Assembly: GCA_946627725.1 (NCBI GenBank) | Contig: CAMOVW010000005.1 | Coordinates: 1-39,577, forward strand | Direction: 5' to 3' | From: an uncultured Clostridia bacterium | GTDB lineage: Bacteria; Bacillota; Clostridia; Oscillospirales; Acutalibacteraceae | Length of the DNA: 39,577 bases | Shown here: piece by piece, positions 24,101 through 30,100 of the stretch | Layout of the letters: every line of letters begins with the position of its first letter | Numbering within the stretch: the stretch's first letter is position 1 | Translations under genes and position numbers: made by a program | The notes under the pieces: model-generated | Told to the model about the DNA's origin: nothing | The model's database searches: none | What the model saw: the letters and a program-made list of their open reading frames with translations, nothing else

Positions 24101-27100
24101 TACGGACGGCACCGGCCTGAGATACAATGCGGATTCCGGCATCAAGGTTTACGCCATTGAGAATGAAGAAGACTTCATCAACGGTCTTACCCTGCTGCTG
24201 CAGCCCGCAGGCAAGCTGCTCGGCTGGCTGCTCCTCGGCGAGAGCTACAACTTCTTCGCTGTGGATCAGGATGCCACCCAGACCAAGACCCTGATCAACA
24301 TCCCCGGCTCCGACGGTTACGGCAACGCGCTTGCGCTTCTGCTGGAAGCTCTCGGCGTGAAGGGCCTGAAGAAGAGCGCCGCTTATAACGGCGACGGCGT
24401 GGCCCTGCTGAAGGATATCCTTACCGGCCTTGTGAACCGCATCGATGAGATCATCGCCGATCCGGTGAACGAAGTTCTGGATCTGATCCCCGAGCTGATC
24501 TACTTCATCAACGCCAACGGCCTGAGCGTGATCGTGAACAACTTCGCCGGTCTGCTGCTCAACGTAGTGAACGCTGTGGTTGAAAAGCTGGATCTCTCCT
24601 CGCTCAACAGCGATATCCTGGATGACATGATCGTGGACGGCAAGCTGGATCCCGTGAAGTATCTGGAAGGCTACGTGACCGACCTGCTGAACAAATACGC
24701 CTACGAGCCCGTTACCTTCACGCTGGACGGCGTGAACACCGGCTGGGCTGTGGAAGTGATCGAAGCCCTCACCGATCTTCAGATCATGGAAGTGCTCGGC
24801 ACCGATTATCCGATCAGCAAGTTCGTACTCGGTACGCCCACGAAGTATGATACCGTATCCAACTTCGACGTTGCTTACAAGATCGCCTTCCCGGAGACCG
24901 ATAAGTACAACTATCGCTGCGATCTGATCACCATCGTTCTCAGCTTCGCCATCGAGCTGCTCGAGAACGCCCACAACCAGGTAGTGATCGAAGACGAATT
25001 CAAACTCACCGCGGGCATCATCAGCGACGTGCTTGCCCTTGTGAAAGAACGCGCCATCCAGATCACACCCGATTACGAGTGGTTCTACTTCGATTCCGCC
25101 GCCACCTTCAACGGCACGGATATCACCGTAACCACACCCGAACGCACCATCAACTATCTGACCTACGCCAGCAACTGGAGCGAAGACTTCGCCGATTATC
25201 TTGACGACCACCTGAACGGCATCATTGCTTCCGTTCTCAAGATGGCCGGCCAGGGCGATACCTCGGTGGCAAAGATCATCGAAGGCGTCTTCTCCATGAA
25301 GAGCGTATACACGGCTGATAACCTCAACACCATCGTGAACGCCATCAAGGATCTGGTAGGCCAGCTCGATCAGCTGATCACCGACGCGGTAGGCGAAGAA
25401 GCCGATAACAACGTGATCGCCGATGCGCTCGACCTGATTCTGGATATCGATATCCACGCATGGGATAACATGACCTTTGATGAAGCGCTTGTTTCCGATA
25501 AGGAAGGCTTCTCCAAGGCGCTGGCCCAAATCGTGGCCCCGCTGAGCGACGTACTCAACTGGCTGTTCTTCGGCAGCAGCATCCGTCTGTTCAACAGAAG
25601 ACATACCGATACCGGCGTGGTAGACGACATCCTTGTGATCAACGGCTACGACGGCTACAACGAAGGCCTTGTACCGCTGCTTGAGGCTCTGGGCGTAGAC
25701 CTTACCGACGCAAAGAACACCGCCACCATCGAAGAGAAGGTTGAAAAGATCCTGCTTGCGGCCTTCACCAGAGTGGAAGAGATCCTTGCGAATCCTGTGG
25801 ACGAAGTGCTTGCGCTTCTGCCCGAACTGTTCTACTTCATCAACGCGAACGGCCTTGCCGCTTCCGTGAACCACCTGCTCGGCGCGCCGCTCAGCCTTGT
25901 GGACGGCATCAACGCCCTGCTGAAAGACCTGAGCATCGAACTGAACATCGCCGGCAATGCCTACGATGAGATCGATATCGACGGTCTGCTCAACAGCCTT
26001 CTGAACAACGCGCTTGCCGATAAGCTCAACGGTAAAGAGCTGGTGATCAACACCAAGAAGCTTGACCTTGTTGAGATCGTTAAGATCGTTGAACTGTTCA
26101 CCGGCCTTGAACTGGTAGACGTGGTTACCGAAACCAAGCTCGATAACTTCTATCTCGGCCAGATCTATTCTTACGAATCCGCCAACGGCAAGACCCTGTT
26201 CAAGATGGGTTACTCCGAGGATGCACAGAAAGATCGTGCGGATATGATCACCGTTCTGGTCAACTTCCTTGCCGAAGCCGCCCTGTATGAGGATAACGAC
26301 GCTGTGATCGAAGACCTTGCCGGACTTGACGAAGGTACCATCGAAGAGATCATCAACGCGCTTGAAACCCTCGGCGGCAAAGACTACGAATACGACTGGA
26401 ACTACTTCGAGGGCACGTATGAAGAAGCCTTCGACCGTTACGCAACGCCGGATACCCCGTTCAACAACTACCTCACCTATAAGAGCGACTGGACCAAGAC
26501 CCTGGCCAACGACCTCTATAACAACCTTGATACCATCATCAACTCCGTTCTCGCTATGACGGGCAACGAGTCCTCCACGCTCGGCGAGCTGATCAACAAG
26601 AGCTTCACGCTCTACAAGGGCGAGTATCTGAACAAGATCCTTGAACTGGTTCAGAAGCTGTACGACGTACTGGACGAGACGCTTCTCGGCGCCATCGACG
26701 CGTTCCTTGACATTGACCTCACCTACTGGAAGAGCCTGCACTTCGACGAGACCAAGACCTACACCTCTTCTGAGTTTGCGGCTGCCGTAGTGGAGATCGT
26801 TAAGCCCATCTACAGCGTGATCGACTGGCTGTTCTTCGGCAAGGATATCACCCTGTTTGTGGATAACGCCACCGGTACCGAGAACCTGATCGTGATCCAG
26901 AGTGTGGATGCTTACACCACCGGCCTTGTACCCGTACTGGAAGCCCTCGGCGTAGAGCTGCCTGCCTACGACGGCACGCAGAAGTGCTCCACCAAGGTAG
27001 ACGTGAACGGCGTTCAGATGGACTTCTTCGCCGCGATCGTTAACGCGATCCTGCGCCGCGTGGATACCATCCTGGCAGATCCGATCAACGAAGCGTTTGA

Positions 27101-30100
27101 GCTTCTTCCCGAACTGCTGTACTTCATCAATGCAAACGGTCTGTCCACCGCCGTATATAATATGGTTGGCGGCGTGATCGACGCTGTGAACAAGGTCATC
27201 GAGCTCGGCTTCCTTGATCTGGGCAGCGAAAACATTGAGCAGTACGTACTCGATAACTTCAACATCGACCTGAATAAGCTCGATCTGGTAGGCCTCTTCA
27301 ATATCGTTGAAAACCTGGATGCGGTTCACGGCCTGAAGCTGAACGACGTATTCACCGGCGACTTCAATGAAGACGGCGTTGAAGAGAACATTCTCGAATA
27401 CTTCTACATCGGCGATTACGCGAACGCGTACATCTCCTCCGCTGAAAACTACAAGGGCTACAAGCTGAGCCTTGACGAAGAGAACAAGGGCGACCTGCTC
27501 ACCATGCTTCTCAGCGTAGTGCTTGAAGTGATCCTGTACGACGCCAACGAAGGCCCGATCACCGAGATCATCAAGGGCTTCAGAGAAGACTTCACGCAGG
27601 AGAACTTCCACACCCTGAAGCTGCTGCTCACCACCGGCATCCAGACCAACCCCGAGATGCTGAATATCAACTGGGTATACTTCTGGAACTACAGTGAGGA
27701 AGAGCTGCAGGCCAAGATCACCGAGGCCCTGAGCAACGAAACCACCAACTGGCCGGCGGAACCGGTTGAAAGAACCCAGAACGCTCTGAAGTATTCCAAC
27801 AACTGGAACACCGACGTAAGAGATTACCTCAACCAGAACATCGATGAGATCGTTGATCTCGCGATCGCCAAGTTCACCGACGCCAACAGCCTGAGCGATC
27901 TGCTTGCCAACAAGCTCGACCTGTGGAGCAGCAAGGATGTGAATCCGGACAGCATCGACCTTGCGAACCTGCTGCTCGGTTACATCAAGAACGCGCTCGG
28001 CAAGATCGACGGCGTGCTTGTGGATACCGTAGGCTCCCTGCTCGGCGCAGGCCAGCTTACCGCTCTGAAGAATGCCCAAGCCGTAGGCCTTGAGAGCAAA
28101 GAAGACTTTGTGGACTTCATGGTTGAAACCCTCAGCCCGCTCTCACCCGTACTTGACTTCGTACTGTTCGGCGGCGAATACAAGTTCTTCACGCACCTCA
28201 GCGACGGCGAGCCCTGGACCATCATCCTGAAGGGCGGCGAAGGCTACAAGTATGGCCTTGCTCCGATCCTTGCGGCCCTCGGCGTGGATACCGATATCTC
28301 TGCCGAAACCGCCGACGTGGCGCTCAGAGACGTATTCACCAACCTTGTAAACCGCATCGATGATATCCTTTACGGCGGCGACACCATCAACGAAGCTCTG
28401 AAGCTGATCCTGAACGTGATCTACTTCATCAACGCGGATGGCCTGAGCATAAGCGTAACGAACCTGCTTGCCCCGATCGATGAACTCCTGAAAGAAGTGA
28501 ACGACGAGCTTCACATCAAGGATGAACTCACTATCAACAGCCTGATCAAGAACGTTGATCTTGCGAACCTGAACTTCGACTTCATCTTCGATCTCGTTGA
28601 GAATAAGACCAACATCGATATCGGCACCCCGATCGGCGATTACCTCAAGAACTTCTACTTCGGCGCTACCGAGTACTTCACCTCTTACGATGAGCTCGGC
28701 AACTTCCGTATGGTATACTCCGAGAAGGAGAACCGCATCGACTTCATCACCGTAGTTGTTACCCTGCTGCTCGACGTGATCGTATACGCCGATAACCGCG
28801 ACGCCTTCATCAGCCTGCTCGGCAGCGCTGCGAACATGGAAGAACAGAAGGCGGCTGCAAGCTTCGACGCACTTGTGGCTCTGCTCACCAACAACGAGAT
28901 GAGCATCCCGATGGCGAAGTACGAATGGAACTTCCTGAAGTACGCCGATACCGGCACGGTGATCTCCGCTGCGAACGGTCTTACCGGCAACAGCATCTTC
29001 GGCACCGGCATCTACGGCCCGCTGTACACCAGAGAGATGGGCGCTTACATCTCCAAGTTCCTGCCGCTGTTCATTGATACGTATCTCGTGCTTCTGGGCG
29101 TAGATAACGGCAATGGCGGTACCTACAAGAGCCTTGAAGAGATCCTGAAGAAGCTCATCGGCAACAACATCTACACCAATAAGATCCTGCAGCAGCTTGC
29201 CGGCGCGATCACAGGCGCGGTTGCAAACCTGAAAGAGACCATCGGCGATCAGCTGTTCAACCACATCGTTAACGTTCTCAACGCCTCTCTCGGCGTGGAC
29301 CTGAACGACCTGCTTTACGGCAGGGTTGCCACCATCACCGAAGGCAACCAGCAGCAGTTCATCAAGGCGATCTGCGATCTGCTTGCGCCTGTTGCCCCGC
29401 TGCTCAGATGGCTGCTTTCCAGCGACACCGATATCGCTCTGTTCAACCACGATACGGTTGTGAACTCCGGCGATAACTACGCTGCCGGCGATGATTACCT
29501 TGTGATCCACGGCGCTGACGGTTATCAGAACGCCATCATCCCGATCCTTGAAGCCCTGTGCGTAGGCACCAACGGCAACATCAAGACCCAGGCCGAGTTC
29601 GACGCCATCACCGATAACAGCCAGATGATCTCCACGATCATCACGCCGATCTTCGAGCGTCTGAACAACATCCTGAATGACCCGATCAACGAGATCCTGA
29701 AGGAACTGCCCGCAGTGGTTTACTTCCTGAACTCCTATGGCCTTGATACCGCTGTGAAGAACCTGCTGAACCCGGTATACAGCCTGCTTTACACCATCGA
29801 GCCTCTGATTGCGGACGTTGACGCGCTGCACAACAGCAAGGGCGAAATCGACCTGCTGGCCATGGCCAACATCGATCTCTCCGAACTCACCGCCAACAGC
29901 CTGATCCAGATGGTGATCGATATGGTAAGCGATCAGATCTCCGGCTTCGATCTTACCGATATGATCGGCGACGCCGTAATAGAACTGAGCATCGGTACCG
30001 TAGACAGCTTCACCTCCAAGCGCATCCTGCCCGAGGAACAGATCGGCACCGCTTATAAGAGCGACGCCAGCAAGACCAGACAGGTAAGCGGCGGCAACGC

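Noticed and set aside
12987-28079. 5,030-codon antisense ORF as a real gene
   Set aside because: It is the exact codon-mirror of the giant sense ORF (same register), explained by avoidance of TTA/CTA/TCA in the sense gene. No ribosome-binding site or promoter was recognised, and the predicted protein is a reverse-complement artefact. The same applies to 10062-12056(-) and 28143-30527(-).
13086-29561. Assembly artefact (collapsed or duplicated repeats) producing the giant ORF
   Set aside because: Modules differ substantially in sequence and length while the frame is maintained throughout, which is not what tandem misassembly of identical copies gives. Long reads would settle it.
13086-29561. 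NRPS/PKS megasynthase as an explanation for the giant repeated ORF
   Set aside because: No adenylation, condensation, carrier-protein (LGGxS), KS or AT motifs. The protein has a signal peptide and the modules are Leu-rich helical.
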